Shown here one piece after another: positions 14,157-22,387 of a DNA stretch of 23,283 nt. The stretch's first letter is position 1. Every line of letters begins with the position of its first letter. Source of the stretch: Anaerolineaceae bacterium UBA6107 (GTDB taxonomy: Bacteria; Chloroflexota; Anaerolineae; Anaerolineales; Anaerolineaceae); NCBI GenBank assembly GCA_002428455.1, contig DIWL01000064.1, positions 26,047-49,329 on the forward strand, read 5' to 3'. A program made the translations under genes and the position numbers. The notes under the pieces are model-generated. The model saw only the letters and a list, made by a program, of their open reading frames with translations. It was not told the origin of the DNA and did no database searches.

Positions 14157-14834
14157 ATGAGCCAAGACTACGTAATTTCAGAGAATCCGGTTTTCAATCG
14201 GTTATGTACAGAAACCCGTGAGCAGATCACATGGCTTGCGGTCAAAAAGGACCTAAAAAAAGGAACTTACCTGGTCAACCAGGGAGACCTGTGGCCTTAT
14301 CTCTTTCTCATCACTCGTGGTCAACTTGTGGCTGAAAAAGATTCTGTTGATGGACGGACCTTCATCGCTACAACCTTCAAACCCGGGGAGATCTTCTGGG
14401 GGATCACCTTTTTTATTGAAAACGCACCCATGCCAGCCAGTCTCAAGGTCTTCGAAGATTCAAGCATCTATCTTTGGGCGCAAAAGGATCTGAAACCAAT
14501 CATCGAAGCCGATGGCGTTTTTTCCTGGGAGATCAACAAAATGGTGGTGAGCCGGATTCAGTTTGCGAGCGAGCTGCTGGAATCTATGACTTTTCATCCC
14601 ATTGCTGTGAGGTTGGCGCGTTTGCTGGTGGGTATTGCAGATGGGGAGGAAAAGACCTCGATCGAACGGAACCTGACGCTGGATGAAATGGCCGCCCGTA
14701 TAGGCAGTACCCGCGAGATGGTCTGCAGGCTGCTCTACAAGTTTTCAGATGAGGGATTGATCAAGATCACTCGCACAGATTTTTCAGTAACGGACCCGGA
14801 AAACTTGTTGAAAAGGGCGCAAAAACAGGTTTAA
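14157..14834 (+). CDS. Crp/Fnr-family transcriptional regulator
   Basis: The 225-aa protein has an N-terminal cyclic-nucleotide-binding-fold beta-barrel (about 14-120), a long dimerisation helix (121-150) and a C-terminal winged helix with LTLDEMAARIGSTREMVCRLLYKFSDEGLI (173-202). There is no N-terminal cysteine cluster, so it is not an iron-sulfur Fnr, and the phosphate-binding cassette that would bind cAMP is not conserved (GEIFWG in place of a typical FGE-type stretch), so the ligand is unknown. It is divergent from the CXXCH lipoprotein gene; control of that pair is possible. It converges on the YihY-like gene and the two stop codons overlap within TTAA. Confidence 0.88.
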   Translation: MSQDYVISENPVFNRLCTETREQITWLAVKKDLKKGTYLVNQGDLWPYLFLITRGQLVAEKDSVDGRTFIATTFKPGEIFWGITFFIENAPMPASLKVFEDSSIYLWAQKDLKPIIEADGVFSWEINKMVVSRIQFASELLESMTFHPIAVRLARLLVGIADGEEKTSIERNLTLDEMAARIGSTREMVCRLLYKFSDEGLIKITRTDFSVTDPENLLKRAQKQV

Positions 14835-15715
14835 GTGTGCCTGTCTATTGAAGAGGTCAGGTGAGCACCGAATAAAATGATCCAGCTGGTGAAGTAAATC
14901 CAAACCAGCAGCGCGATCATCTTTCCCAGTGAACCATAGATAATTTCATACCTGGCAAGACCACTCGAAAGGTAGGCGTTAAAGATCGTGGTAATGATCT
15001 GCCAGAGGAAGGTTACCAGCACTGCACCGGTGAGCGCACCCATTTTGTGCACCTTGATCTGCGGAACCCAGTAATACAACGCGAACAGTACGGCTACCCT
15101 GATGAGGACGGGAAGTGTCTTTGTATAGAAATAGGATGATAAGAACTTGCTGATCAATGAATAGTCTAAATTGATGCCCAGGTTGTTGAGCAGATGCCGA
15201 AAGGTTAATGAAAACGATGACAGGATCAGCACTACAGCGAGTGCAGCGATGATCGCCAGAGACCACAAACGCATGCGGATAAAACTGTGCGGAGAGGCGG
15301 CCGGCCACGCGGCATTAATATTGCGGATGATGGTTGAAAAAACGGATGTAGAGGACCAGATCAAGCCGAGCAGAGACAAGGCCGAAACTGCGCCGCGCAA
15401 CTTGAACACCTGTTGAATATTGCTGAGTATGAAATCCTGTGAAACCGGTATCACAGTAGGCAGGAATTTTATTAATTCTCTTTCTACAGTGGCTTGATCA
15501 ACGAAAAATGAACCAACCGCAACAAAGCTCAAAACCAGCGGAAACATGGAGAATAGTGTGTAATACGCAATACTGGCTGCGGCTTCTGATCCTTTGGCTA
15601 ATGTGAAAGTCAGGAATGCACCCCGAATCATTCTAAACGCCAGCGTGAAGTAATGCTTGAGCTGGATGCGCACATTTTTACTGAATCTTTGGATTTCAAA
15701 CTTCATTCTGATCAT
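14831..15715 (-). CDS. YihY/BrkB-family membrane protein
   Basis: An integral membrane protein of the YihY/BrkB (formerly called ribonuclease BN) family, 294 aa from ATG 15715. It has the conserved segment SEAAASIAYYTLFSMFPLV after an N-terminal amphipathic region, six hydrophobic segments, and the family WSSTSVFSTIIRNINAAW stretch; it ends LLVWIYFTSWIILFGAHL. The molecular function of the family is not settled. The frame is open to 15889, but that extension lies inside the upstream ABC gene, so the start is ATG 15715 or ATG 15706; neither has a strong ribosome site, which suggests coupling to the ABC gene that ends 25 bases earlier. It is the last gene of the ABC exporter operon. Confidence 0.88.
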   Translation of the reverse strand: MIRMKFEIQRFSKNVRIQLKHYFTLAFRMIRGAFLTFTLAKGSEAAASIAYYTLFSMFPLVLSFVAVGSFFVDQATVERELIKFLPTVIPVSQDFILSNIQQVFKLRGAVSALSLLGLIWSSTSVFSTIIRNINAAWPAASPHSFIRMRLWSLAIIAALAVVLILSSFSLTFRHLLNNLGINLDYSLISKFLSSYFYTKTLPVLIRVAVLFALYYWVPQIKVHKMGALTGAVLVTFLWQIITTIFNAYLSSGLARYEIIYGSLGKMIALLVWIYFTSWIILFGAHLTSSIDRHT

Positions 15716-15740
15716 TTTAATGCGACCCGGTGATCGAAGG

Positions 15741-17564
15741 TCACTCCTGTGCGCCAATCGCCTGGTTGAATGGATTGTAGGCCGCTTCAAGCTGAGTACG
15801 GAATTGTTTGGTGTACAGTTGGTGGTATTTTCCGCGTATCCGCAACAATTCTGAATGAGTACCCATTTCAGTGATCCTGCCGTCTTCAATCACCAGGATG
15901 CGGTTCGCCTTCTTGATGGTCGATAAACGGTGTGCGATGACGAAACTGGTGGTTGTATCCAGAAGTGTTTGCATCCCTTTTTGGATAAGGGCTTCGGTTA
16001 ACGTATCCACTGAACTGGTGGCCTCGTCCATGACAAAGATCTCGGGTTTCGCCAGCACTGCCCGCGCCAGGCTCAGCAGTTGTTTCTGCCCGATAGAAAG
16101 CAGGTTACCTCCTTCACCAACTTCTGTTTTGAAGCCTTTTTCAAAATGCATGATGAAATCATAAGCGCCGATGGTCTTTGTCGCTTCAACGATCTCATCA
16201 TCGGTGGCATCCAGGCGACCGTATCGCAGGTTTTCGGTGATCGTTCCCGAAAACAGGTGAGGTGTCTGCAGGACTACGCCGATGCGCGACTGGATGGCTT
16301 GCAATGACAGGCTTGTATAATCGCGTCCACCGATGAAGATACGGCCGGATTGGGGTTCATAGAAACGGCACAACAGGTTGACGATAGTGGATTTGCCGCC
16401 GCCGGTAGGTCCGACCAGTGCGATGGTCTCACCGCGTTTCACATGCAGGCTGAAGTCGTTCAGCACGGGTTTATCATCTTCTTCGTAGCGGAAAGTTACA
16501 TGATCAAAGATGATGTCGCCCTTAATGGAGCCGGGATCAATGGCACGCGGACGATCCTGGATCTGAGGTTCGGAATCGATCAATGAGAACATGCGCTCGG
16601 CGGAAGCGATAGCCTGCTGCATTTCGGCAAATACCCGGGCGATATCCTGCACCGGCCACATCATGAATGTGATGTAAGAGACGAAAGCCTGGATACCGCC
16701 GATGGTCAGCCCGCCGATCTGTACCTGGCGACCACCATACCACACGACTGCAGCCACAGCCAAAGCCGAGATCAACTGAACGGAGGGCAGGAACAGTGCA
16801 CTTAACCAGGCTGCCCGATACGATGAATGGTACATTTTGTCCGTGAGGGTTGAAAATTCTGCCAGATTCTCCCGTTCACGCCCCAAGGCTTTGATCACCC
16901 TGACGCCGGTAATATTTTCGTTGAATGCTCCCACGATCTTGGAATTCGTCTTGCGCACATTGCGGTAAGAAACGAGGATGCGCCTCTGGAATTGCAATGC
17001 GACGAAGAAAAGGATCGGGAGCAAGGCCAGCACGATCAGCGTGAGTTTCCAGTTGATGAAGACCATGAAAAGCATAGAGGTGACGATGCTCATGATCCCC
17101 CAGGTTGAGTCGACAAATCCCCATGTGAGGAGATCAGCCACTTTTTCAGAATCCGAGGTGACACGCGCCATGATCCAGCCGACCGGAGTCTTGCTGTAGT
17201 AATTCAATGAAAGCGCTTGCAGGTGATTAAACATCTTCTTGCGCAGATCGTAACGGATGCGTTCACCCAGGATGCCTGCCAGGTAAATGAACAAGAATAC
17301 ACTACCTGACTGGACAAGAATGAGCGCGCCGTACATGATTAAAATTCCAACCAGCGCCTGCCTGTTACCGGCCATGATCCCGTTATCAATGATGAGTTTG
17401 CTCAGATAGGTGGAAACTGCATCAAGCCCGGCGACAACTGCAATGGTGACTATGAAACCAATCACCCATTTTTTGTGGGGGATGGTTAATTGCAGGATAC
17501 GGGAAAAGACCTTCCCGTTGAATTTTGACTCAAATTCCTCTTCTTCGAAATAACTATCCGGCAC
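15741..17564 (-). CDS. ABC exporter half-transporter, heterodimer subunit B
   Basis: The 607-aa protein joins a six-helix ABC exporter domain (about 25-320) to an ATPase domain. Walker A is GPTGGGKST, the signature is degenerate (LLSIGQKQLL instead of LSGGQ), Walker B is IFVMDEATSSVDT with the catalytic Glu kept, and the H-loop is VIAHRLST. This is the pattern of the catalytically competent subunit of heterodimeric exporters such as TM287/288 or BmrCD. The frame is open from 17633, but I choose GTG 17564 because AAAAGGAG (17579-17572) lies seven bases before it; translation from there overlaps the upstream ABC gene by 11 bases. Substrate unknown: drugs, lipids or peptides are all possible. 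Confidence 0.92.
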   Translation of the reverse strand: MPDSYFEEEEFESKFNGKVFSRILQLTIPHKKWVIGFIVTIAVVAGLDAVSTYLSKLIIDNGIMAGNRQALVGILIMYGALILVQSGSVFLFIYLAGILGERIRYDLRKKMFNHLQALSLNYYSKTPVGWIMARVTSDSEKVADLLTWGFVDSTWGIMSIVTSMLFMVFINWKLTLIVLALLPILFFVALQFQRRILVSYRNVRKTNSKIVGAFNENITGVRVIKALGRERENLAEFSTLTDKMYHSSYRAAWLSALFLPSVQLISALAVAAVVWYGGRQVQIGGLTIGGIQAFVSYITFMMWPVQDIARVFAEMQQAIASAERMFSLIDSEPQIQDRPRAIDPGSIKGDIIFDHVTFRYEEDDKPVLNDFSLHVKRGETIALVGPTGGGKSTIVNLLCRFYEPQSGRIFIGGRDYTSLSLQAIQSRIGVVLQTPHLFSGTITENLRYGRLDATDDEIVEATKTIGAYDFIMHFEKGFKTEVGEGGNLLSIGQKQLLSLARAVLAKPEIFVMDEATSSVDTLTEALIQKGMQTLLDTTTSFVIAHRLSTIKKANRILVIEDGRITEMGTHSELLRIRGKYHQLYTKQFRTQLEAAYNPFNQAIGAQE

Positions 17565-19368
17565 TGGCCAGCTCCTTTTCCAATTCATCTTCGATGCGGG
17601 TCTGGATGTTGAAGATCTGGTTGTACACACCAAACTGGTTGACCAGGTCCTGGTGTTTGCCGTGCTGAATAATGCGTCCTTTGTCCATGACCAGGATCAG
17701 ATCAGCGTTGGCCACGCTCTGGATGCGATGAGCGATTATGAATGTGGTACGGTTATTCATCAGGTTCTGCAACGCTTCGCGGATCTCCACTTCCGTTTCG
17801 GTATCCACGGAAGAAGTGGAATCATCGAGGATGAGGATGCACGGGTTTTTAAGGATCGTCCGCGCGATGGTTACTCTTTGCTTTTGACCGCCGGAGAGTG
17901 TCACGCCACGTTCGCCAACCAGCGTCTGGTAGCCTTCCTGAAATCCAAGGATCACATCGTGAACAGCGGCAGCGCGGGCAGCCTGTTCAACTTCCTCATC
18001 CGTTACATCCCTGCCAACGCCGTAGGTAATGTTTTCACGGATCGTGCGGGAAAACAGGAAAGGCTCCTGCTCCACGATGCCGATCTGCTGACGCAGGTAT
18101 TTACGCGGGTAGCGGTTCAGTTCCACCCCGTCCAGAAGGATTCTTCCCCCTGTATTTTCATAAAACCTTGGAAGAAGGTTAACCAGGGTGGATTTTCCGG
18201 ACCCGGTTGAGCCTAGCAGGGCGATTACCTGCCCGGGTTCCACCTTGAAGGAGATGTCCTCCAGTGTTTTATCACCGGGCTCATACTCAAATTTAACATC
18301 CTCAAAAATGAAATGTCCCTTTAGATCACTGGGAGGGATGTAATCACCCTGGTCCAGTGGTTCGCGGTCCTCACGGATAATGTCCATGACGCGTCCATAG
18401 GAAACCAGGCCGGTTGAGGTCTGAACGATCACCCTGCCCAGGTTGCGCAGCGGGTAGATGATATAAATCACCAGACCGATATACGCGATGTAAGTACCGG
18501 CACTTATCTCACCATTGATAGCCATGATGGCACCTACCAGGTAACCGGCCAGCAGTTGCGCGCCGCAAAGAATGTCAGATACAGGCCAAAAGAGCGAGTG
18601 CATAAGTAAGAGCTTTTTACCACGCACATATTTTTCCCAGTTGTCTTTTTCAAATTTTTCGATTTCATAAAATTGCCGGGAAAATGCCTTAACCACCCGG
18701 ACACCGGAAAGGTTTTCCTGCAGGGTGGTGGATAATATGGCTTCCTGCTCCTGGTAAGACTCATAAGCCTTGGTCACCTTCTTGAACAGGTAGATCGATA
18801 CGGCAAGGATGAAAGGAATGACAATGATCGAGATCAGTGCCAGTTTGACGTTCAAATTGAGCAGCGCGATGAAATTAATGATGAACAGGATCAATATGCG
18901 ACCGATACCAATCGCCTGGTCTGAAAAGAACCTGCGCAAAGCGTCAACATCTGATGTGGATCGTTCGATCAATTCACCCGTTTTTGTTTTCGAGTGATAA
19001 GTGAAGCTGAGGTGTTGGATGTGGTCGTAGAGATAGTTACGTAAACGCCGGGTGATTCCTTCGGCAGTCTGCGAGGCGAGGGCTGTGCTCCCGAAGGCAA
19101 AACTGCTTTCGAGCAGTGCCAGGGCAACAAATCCAAGGGCAATGTAGGGCAAACCGACCGCTGCTTCCTTGGTAATGAAGTATGAATCAATAAAATAACG
19201 CAGTAACAGATAGGTATAAGTTTTGGCGGCAGCAGAAATGCCAAGGCTGGTAACCGCTCCGAGGTAACGCAAGCGATAACCCTGCATCATCTTCCAAATA
19301 CCGGTAAAACGGTTTTTAGACAGGGTTGTTTTAAGATCCAGGTTGTTTATATCCGACGATCCAGCCAC
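17554..19368 (-). CDS. ABC exporter half-transporter, heterodimer subunit A
   Basis: The protein, about 604 aa, has a six-helix exporter domain and a C-terminal ATPase with Walker A GSTGSGKST, canonical signature VTLSGGQKQR and H-loop IIAHRIQSV. After Walker B the catalytic Glu is replaced by Asp (ILILDDSTSSVDT). Its Walker motifs thus pair with the LSIGQ signature of the partner to make the degenerate site, while its LSGGQ pairs with the intact Walker B of the partner. Candidate starts are TTG 19392, ATG 19380 and GTG 19368; I prefer GTG 19368, six bases after a GATGAGG ribosome site, and hold ATG 19380 as the alternative. A TATAAT lies just upstream. Confidence 0.92.
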   Translation of the reverse strand: MAGSSDINNLDLKTTLSKNRFTGIWKMMQGYRLRYLGAVTSLGISAAAKTYTYLLLRYFIDSYFITKEAAVGLPYIALGFVALALLESSFAFGSTALASQTAEGITRRLRNYLYDHIQHLSFTYHSKTKTGELIERSTSDVDALRRFFSDQAIGIGRILILFIINFIALLNLNVKLALISIIVIPFILAVSIYLFKKVTKAYESYQEQEAILSTTLQENLSGVRVVKAFSRQFYEIEKFEKDNWEKYVRGKKLLLMHSLFWPVSDILCGAQLLAGYLVGAIMAINGEISAGTYIAYIGLVIYIIYPLRNLGRVIVQTSTGLVSYGRVMDIIREDREPLDQGDYIPPSDLKGHFIFEDVKFEYEPGDKTLEDISFKVEPGQVIALLGSTGSGKSTLVNLLPRFYENTGGRILLDGVELNRYPRKYLRQQIGIVEQEPFLFSRTIRENITYGVGRDVTDEEVEQAARAAAVHDVILGFQEGYQTLVGERGVTLSGGQKQRVTIARTILKNPCILILDDSTSSVDTETEVEIREALQNLMNNRTTFIIAHRIQSVANADLILVMDKGRIIQHGKHQDLVNQFGVYNQIFNIQTRIEDELEKELASAG

Positions 19369-19395
19369 TATGAACCTCATCAATCTTGACAAATG

Positions 19396-19401
19396 ATTAT
19401 A
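19396..19401 (-). promoter_or_regulatory. -10 element of the ABC exporter operon
   Basis: On the minus strand TATAAT (19401-19396) lies about 28 bases before the preferred start GTG 19368. No convincing -35 is seen. It sits in the 75-base gap after the fpg-like gene, so the ABC operon probably has its own start. Confidence 0.45.
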
Positions 19402-19443
19402 AAACCAAAAAAGGCTTAATTACGCATGATCTCATTTCGGGTT

Positions 19444-20259
19444 TCAGATCAGGGGTTGACAGCCGGGACAAATGAAGGAACTCGTACTGCCAGTGCGGAT
19501 CTTTTCGATGCTTTCACCGCAGACGGGGCAGGGATTCCCCTCGCGGTAACCGATCAGGATATCCTTCATTTCGAATCCACCTTTTTGCCCAAAAAGGTCG
19601 GTCTCGTAGAAAGCCCCGCCTTTGGCCAGGCTGGGTTCAAGCCCCCTTTGAACTGCTGTGTAAAGACACGAGATATCCGCGTCTGAAAGAGTCAATATTT
19701 TTCGCAACGGATGCAGACCAGCGAGGAAGAGAATGTCGTGGATGTAAGCGTTGCCAATGCCCGCGACCCGGGATTGGTCGAGCAAGAAGTCTTTGATCCG
19801 CATTCCTGGTTTTTGTTCTTTGACGAGCGCCGAGAATTCATCCTCAGACAGATCCAGCACGGTCGGTCCCAATTTCGCGATCATCGCGATTGTATGAAGA
19901 CCATCAAGTTCACTGTAATATGCGTAACCAAACCACCAGAAGTTGATTGCCAGGCAGGTCCCATCTGTGAAGTCAAAGGCCAGACGATATTTTACGGGCA
20001 TTTTTTCCCGCGAGGTGAGCAGGATCTCTCCCCCCATGCCCATGTTTAATAGGAGCCAGCCCCTAGTTGTTCTTACCTTGATCCACTTTCCGTGATAGGT
20101 CACTTCCTCGATCACAGTGTCAACCAATGCTTTACAAAAATCCTCGGTCGGCAGGTTCAGGGATTTTGGTTGAATTACCTCGATGTGACCGATCCTTTTC
20201 CCGGGTAAGGCCTGGTTCATTTCACGGGCACGGCTGGCAATTTCTGGGATTTCAGGCAT
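19444..20259 (-). CDS. Fpg/Nei-family DNA glycosylase-like protein
   Basis: The 271-aa protein has the Fpg/Nei architecture: N-terminal MPEIPEI giving the catalytic Pro2 and Glu3, Lys58 in HGKWI, the helix-two-turns-helix with Asn170 in GIGNAYIHDIL, and a four-cysteine zinc finger (Cys244, 247, 264, 267). It would excise damaged bases and cut the strand. Two features differ from standard Fpg: the RRFG arginine that intercalates opposite the lesion is replaced (FWWFGYAYY, 107-115), and the zinc-finger arginine five residues before the third cysteine is Thr (GSTSSFICPGCQ). Catalytic residues remain, so it may be an active glycosylase of different specificity. GAGGAAA precedes the ATG. The gene is divergent from the ATPase gene at 20406. 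Confidence 0.88.
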   Translation of the reverse strand: MPEIPEIASRAREMNQALPGKRIGHIEVIQPKSLNLPTEDFCKALVDTVIEEVTYHGKWIKVRTTRGWLLLNMGMGGEILLTSREKMPVKYRLAFDFTDGTCLAINFWWFGYAYYSELDGLHTIAMIAKLGPTVLDLSEDEFSALVKEQKPGMRIKDFLLDQSRVAGIGNAYIHDILFLAGLHPLRKILTLSDADISCLYTAVQRGLEPSLAKGGAFYETDLFGQKGGFEMKDILIGYREGNPCPVCGESIEKIRTGSTSSFICPGCQPLI

Positions 20260-20318
20260 GTTTTCCTCACTTTACAAATCCCGAATAGTCTACCACTCTA
20301 TGCAGGGATCATCAATTT

Positions 20319-20342
20319 GATTATTGCTATGATTATTGCTAT
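20319..20342 (+). repeat. Perfect tandem duplication of a 12-mer
   Basis: GATTATTGCTAT is present twice in a row (20319-20330 and 20331-20342) in the divergent region between the glycosylase gene and the ATPase gene, just upstream of the ATPase promoter. Confidence 0.9.
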
Positions 20343-20365
20343 TCGTTGATTTTATTGATTTGCTA

Positions 20366-20371
20366 TATAAT
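20366..20371 (+). promoter_or_regulatory. Likely -10 element of the sugar ATPase gene
   Basis: TATAAT lies at 20366-20371, within TGCTATATAAT, so an extended -10 TGCTATATA (20361-20369) is also possible. A second option is TTGATT (20355-20360) with TATACT (20380-20385) at 19 bases. Which is used cannot be decided here. Confidence 0.4.
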
Positions 20372-20405
20372 TGAATCACTATACTCGTTCAAGAAGGAGG
20401 TAACA

Positions 20406-21521
20406 ATGGCAAGTGTAACTTATGATCACGTGGTAAAGAAATTTGGCGATTTTACAGCAATTGAAGACTTGAACCTGGAAATTTTTGATGAAGAATTCCT
20501 CGTACTGGTCGGTCCCTCGGGATGCGGCAAAACCACGGCGTTACGCTGCCTGGCCGGGCTTGAGGAAGTCACCTCGGGTAATATTTACATCGGTGACCGC
20601 CTGGTGAATGATGTTCCCCCGAAAGATCGAGACATCGCGATGGTTTTCCAGTCCTACGCCCTGTATCCTCACATGTCCGTGTTTGATAACATGGCTTTCG
20701 GGCTCAAATTACGCAAACTGCCCAAGGAACAAATTCAGCAGCGGGTCGAGAATTCAGCCAAAATCCTCGGCATTGAAGGGCTTTTGAAGCGAAAACCGCG
20801 TGAACTTTCCGGTGGTCAGCGGCAACGTGTCGCACTCGGGCGAGCCATTGTTAGAGAGCCGAAGGTATTTCTCCTGGACGAACCGCTCTCCAACCTTGAT
20901 GCGAAATTGAGAGTTCAGACCCGCGCTGAGATCAGCAAGATCCACAACAAGCTCGGTACAACCTTTGTGTACGTGACTCACGACCAGACGGAAGCCATGA
21001 CCATGGCCAACCGTATCGCCGTAATGAACAAAGGTAAATTGCAACAACTGGATACCCCGCAGGTATTGTATGATAAACCGGCGAACCTGTTCGTAGCTGG
21101 CTTCATCGGTACACCGGCAATGAACTTCTTTAACATGAAATTGGTTAAAGAAGGTGACACGCTTTTTGTCGATAATGGTGAAATGAAGATCAAAATTCCG
21201 GAAACTCGCAGTGCGATATTCCAGCGCCTCGTTGGCAAGGATGTCGTATTTGGCATCCGCCCTGATGACATTCACAATCCGGATTTCGCCCCCTCGGATA
21301 TTCATGGCGAACGTGTCACCGCGAAAGTGGACGTGGTCGAACTGATGGGTAACGAAATCCTGGTCTACATGACCACTGACAAGGGCAACAATTTCGTCGG
21401 GCGCGTCGATCCACGTTCCAAATACGTGATCGGTGAAAATGCAGATTTGATCTTCAACATGGACAACTGCCACATCTTTGATCCATCGGAAAACCCGGAA
21501 AATCCGGTCGCAGTCAGATAA
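20406..21521 (+). CDS. Sugar-importer-type ABC ATPase (MalK/UgpC/MsmK family)
   Basis: The 371-aa ATPase has Walker A GPSGCGKTT (36-44), Q-loop FQSYALYPHMSV (81-92), signature LSGGQRQR (134-141), Walker B VFLLDEPLSNLDAKLR (154-169), H-loop VTHDQTEAMTMA and a C-terminal TOBE/regulatory domain (about 235-371) with FGIRPDDI, as in carbohydrate-uptake ATPases MalK, UgpC and MsmK. No permease or binding-protein gene is adjacent, so it may be a shared ATPase serving several sugar importers, as MsiK and MsmK do in other bacteria. The start is ATG 20406 with AAGGAGG upstream; the frame is open from TTG 20346 but that extension overlaps the promoter region. It ends with a strong terminator. Confidence 0.93.
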   Translation: MASVTYDHVVKKFGDFTAIEDLNLEIFDEEFLVLVGPSGCGKTTALRCLAGLEEVTSGNIYIGDRLVNDVPPKDRDIAMVFQSYALYPHMSVFDNMAFGLKLRKLPKEQIQQRVENSAKILGIEGLLKRKPRELSGGQRQRVALGRAIVREPKVFLLDEPLSNLDAKLRVQTRAEISKIHNKLGTTFVYVTHDQTEAMTMANRIAVMNKGKLQQLDTPQVLYDKPANLFVAGFIGTPAMNFFNMKLVKEGDTLFVDNGEMKIKIPETRSAIFQRLVGKDVVFGIRPDDIHNPDFAPSDIHGERVTAKVDVVELMGNEILVYMTTDKGNNFVGRVDPRSKYVIGENADLIFNMDNCHIFDPSENPENPVAVR

Positions 21522-21548
21522 CCCGAGACTTTTCAAATGTTTTATAAT

Positions 21549-21586
21549 GTAGCGCAAGGCAGCCTCTTGCGCTACTTTGTTAATTT
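21549..21586 (+). terminator. Intrinsic terminator after the sugar ATPase gene
   Basis: GTAGCGCAAG (21549-21558) pairs perfectly with CTTGCGCTAC (21566-21575), with a 7-base loop, followed by TTTGTTAATTT. A TATAAT sits immediately before the stem (21543-21548); if it is a -10 for the next gene, the hairpin would be in that gene's leader. Confidence 0.75.
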
Positions 21587-21603
21587 AGAATAGGAGCAAA
21601 TAT

Positions 21604-22350
21604 ATGTACAAGATCGTTTTGTTGAGACACGGTGAAAGCCAGTGGAACCTGGAGAACCGCTTTACCGGATGGACAGACGTGGACCTCACACCCAAAGGCG
21701 TAGAAGAAGCCAAAACCGCTGGTCTCCTTATGAAACAGGAAGGTTTTGAATTCGACATTGCCTACACTTCAGTACTGACCAGGGCGGTACGTACCTTATG
21801 GATCGCACTGGAACAGATGGATATGGTGTGGATCCCGATCATTAATTCCTGGCGGCTGAATGAGCGTCATTATGGTGCTTTACAGGGTTTAAACAAAGCC
21901 GAAACCGCTGAAAAATTCGGTGATGAGCAGGTGCTGATCTGGCGGCGCAGTTATGATACACGCCCCCCGGAGCTCACTCCTGATGATCCGCGCTTTCCGG
22001 GCAGGGATCGCCGTTACGCCGAGTTGACCGGAGATGAATTACCGCTTACCGAGTGTTTGAAGGACACCGTGGCACGCTTCCTGCCATACTGGCACGAGAC
22101 GATCGTACCGATGGTGAAAACAGGCAAGCGTGTACTAATCGTTGCCCACGGCAACAGCCTGCGAGCGCTGGTGAAGTTCCTGGACAACATTTCCGAAGGG
22201 GAGATCGTGGGTCTGAACATACCCACCGGTGTACCTCTGGTGTATGAACTGGATGATGAGTTGAAACCGATCAGGAATTACTACCTGGGTGACCCCGAAG
22301 AAGCCAAAAAAAAGGCTGAAGCGGTCGCCAACCAGGCAAAAAAGAAATAA
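21604..22350 (+). CDS. gpmA: 2,3-bisphosphoglycerate-dependent phosphoglycerate mutase
   Basis: The 248-aa enzyme interconverts 3- and 2-phosphoglycerate in glycolysis and gluconeogenesis using a phosphohistidine. The LRHGESQWN motif (7-15) holds the phosphorylated His9. NRFTGWTDVDLT, RAVRTLWIALEQ, WRLNERHYGALQGLNK and the second catalytic His182 in VAHGNSLRALVK are all present. The length equals the dPGM family norm (about 230-250), with a Lys/Ala-rich tail. A TAGGAG ribosome site precedes the ATG. It is monocistronic, between two intrinsic terminators. With pfkA it makes two glycolytic genes in the window, but they are not linked as an operon. Confidence 0.97.
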   Translation: MYKIVLLRHGESQWNLENRFTGWTDVDLTPKGVEEAKTAGLLMKQEGFEFDIAYTSVLTRAVRTLWIALEQMDMVWIPIINSWRLNERHYGALQGLNKAETAEKFGDEQVLIWRRSYDTRPPELTPDDPRFPGRDRRYAELTGDELPLTECLKDTVARFLPYWHETIVPMVKTGKRVLIVAHGNSLRALVKFLDNISEGEIVGLNIPTGVPLVYELDDELKPIRNYYLGDPEEAKKKAEAVANQAKKK

Positions 22351-22356
22351 GTCATC

Positions 22357-22387
22357 ACCGGCAGGCAGCTGCCGGTTTTTTATTTTT
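22357..22387 (+). terminator. Intrinsic terminator after gpmA
   Basis: ACCGGCAG (22357-22364) pairs with CTGCCGGT (22369-22376) around a 4-base loop, followed by TTTTTATTTTT that runs into the end of the converging gene. Confidence 0.88.

Noticed and set aside
15716..15889. N-terminal extension of the YihY-like protein
   Set aside because: It lies inside the upstream ABC gene, is Cys/Asn/Arg-rich and unlike the family.
17565..17633. N-terminal extension of ABC subunit B
   Set aside because: It lies inside the ABC subunit A gene; the GTG at 17564 has a well-placed AAAAGGAG.
20754..21557. 267-aa minus-strand open frame
   Set aside because: It is antisense to the sugar ATPase gene, a His/Val/Asp-rich shadow frame that runs through the terminator.
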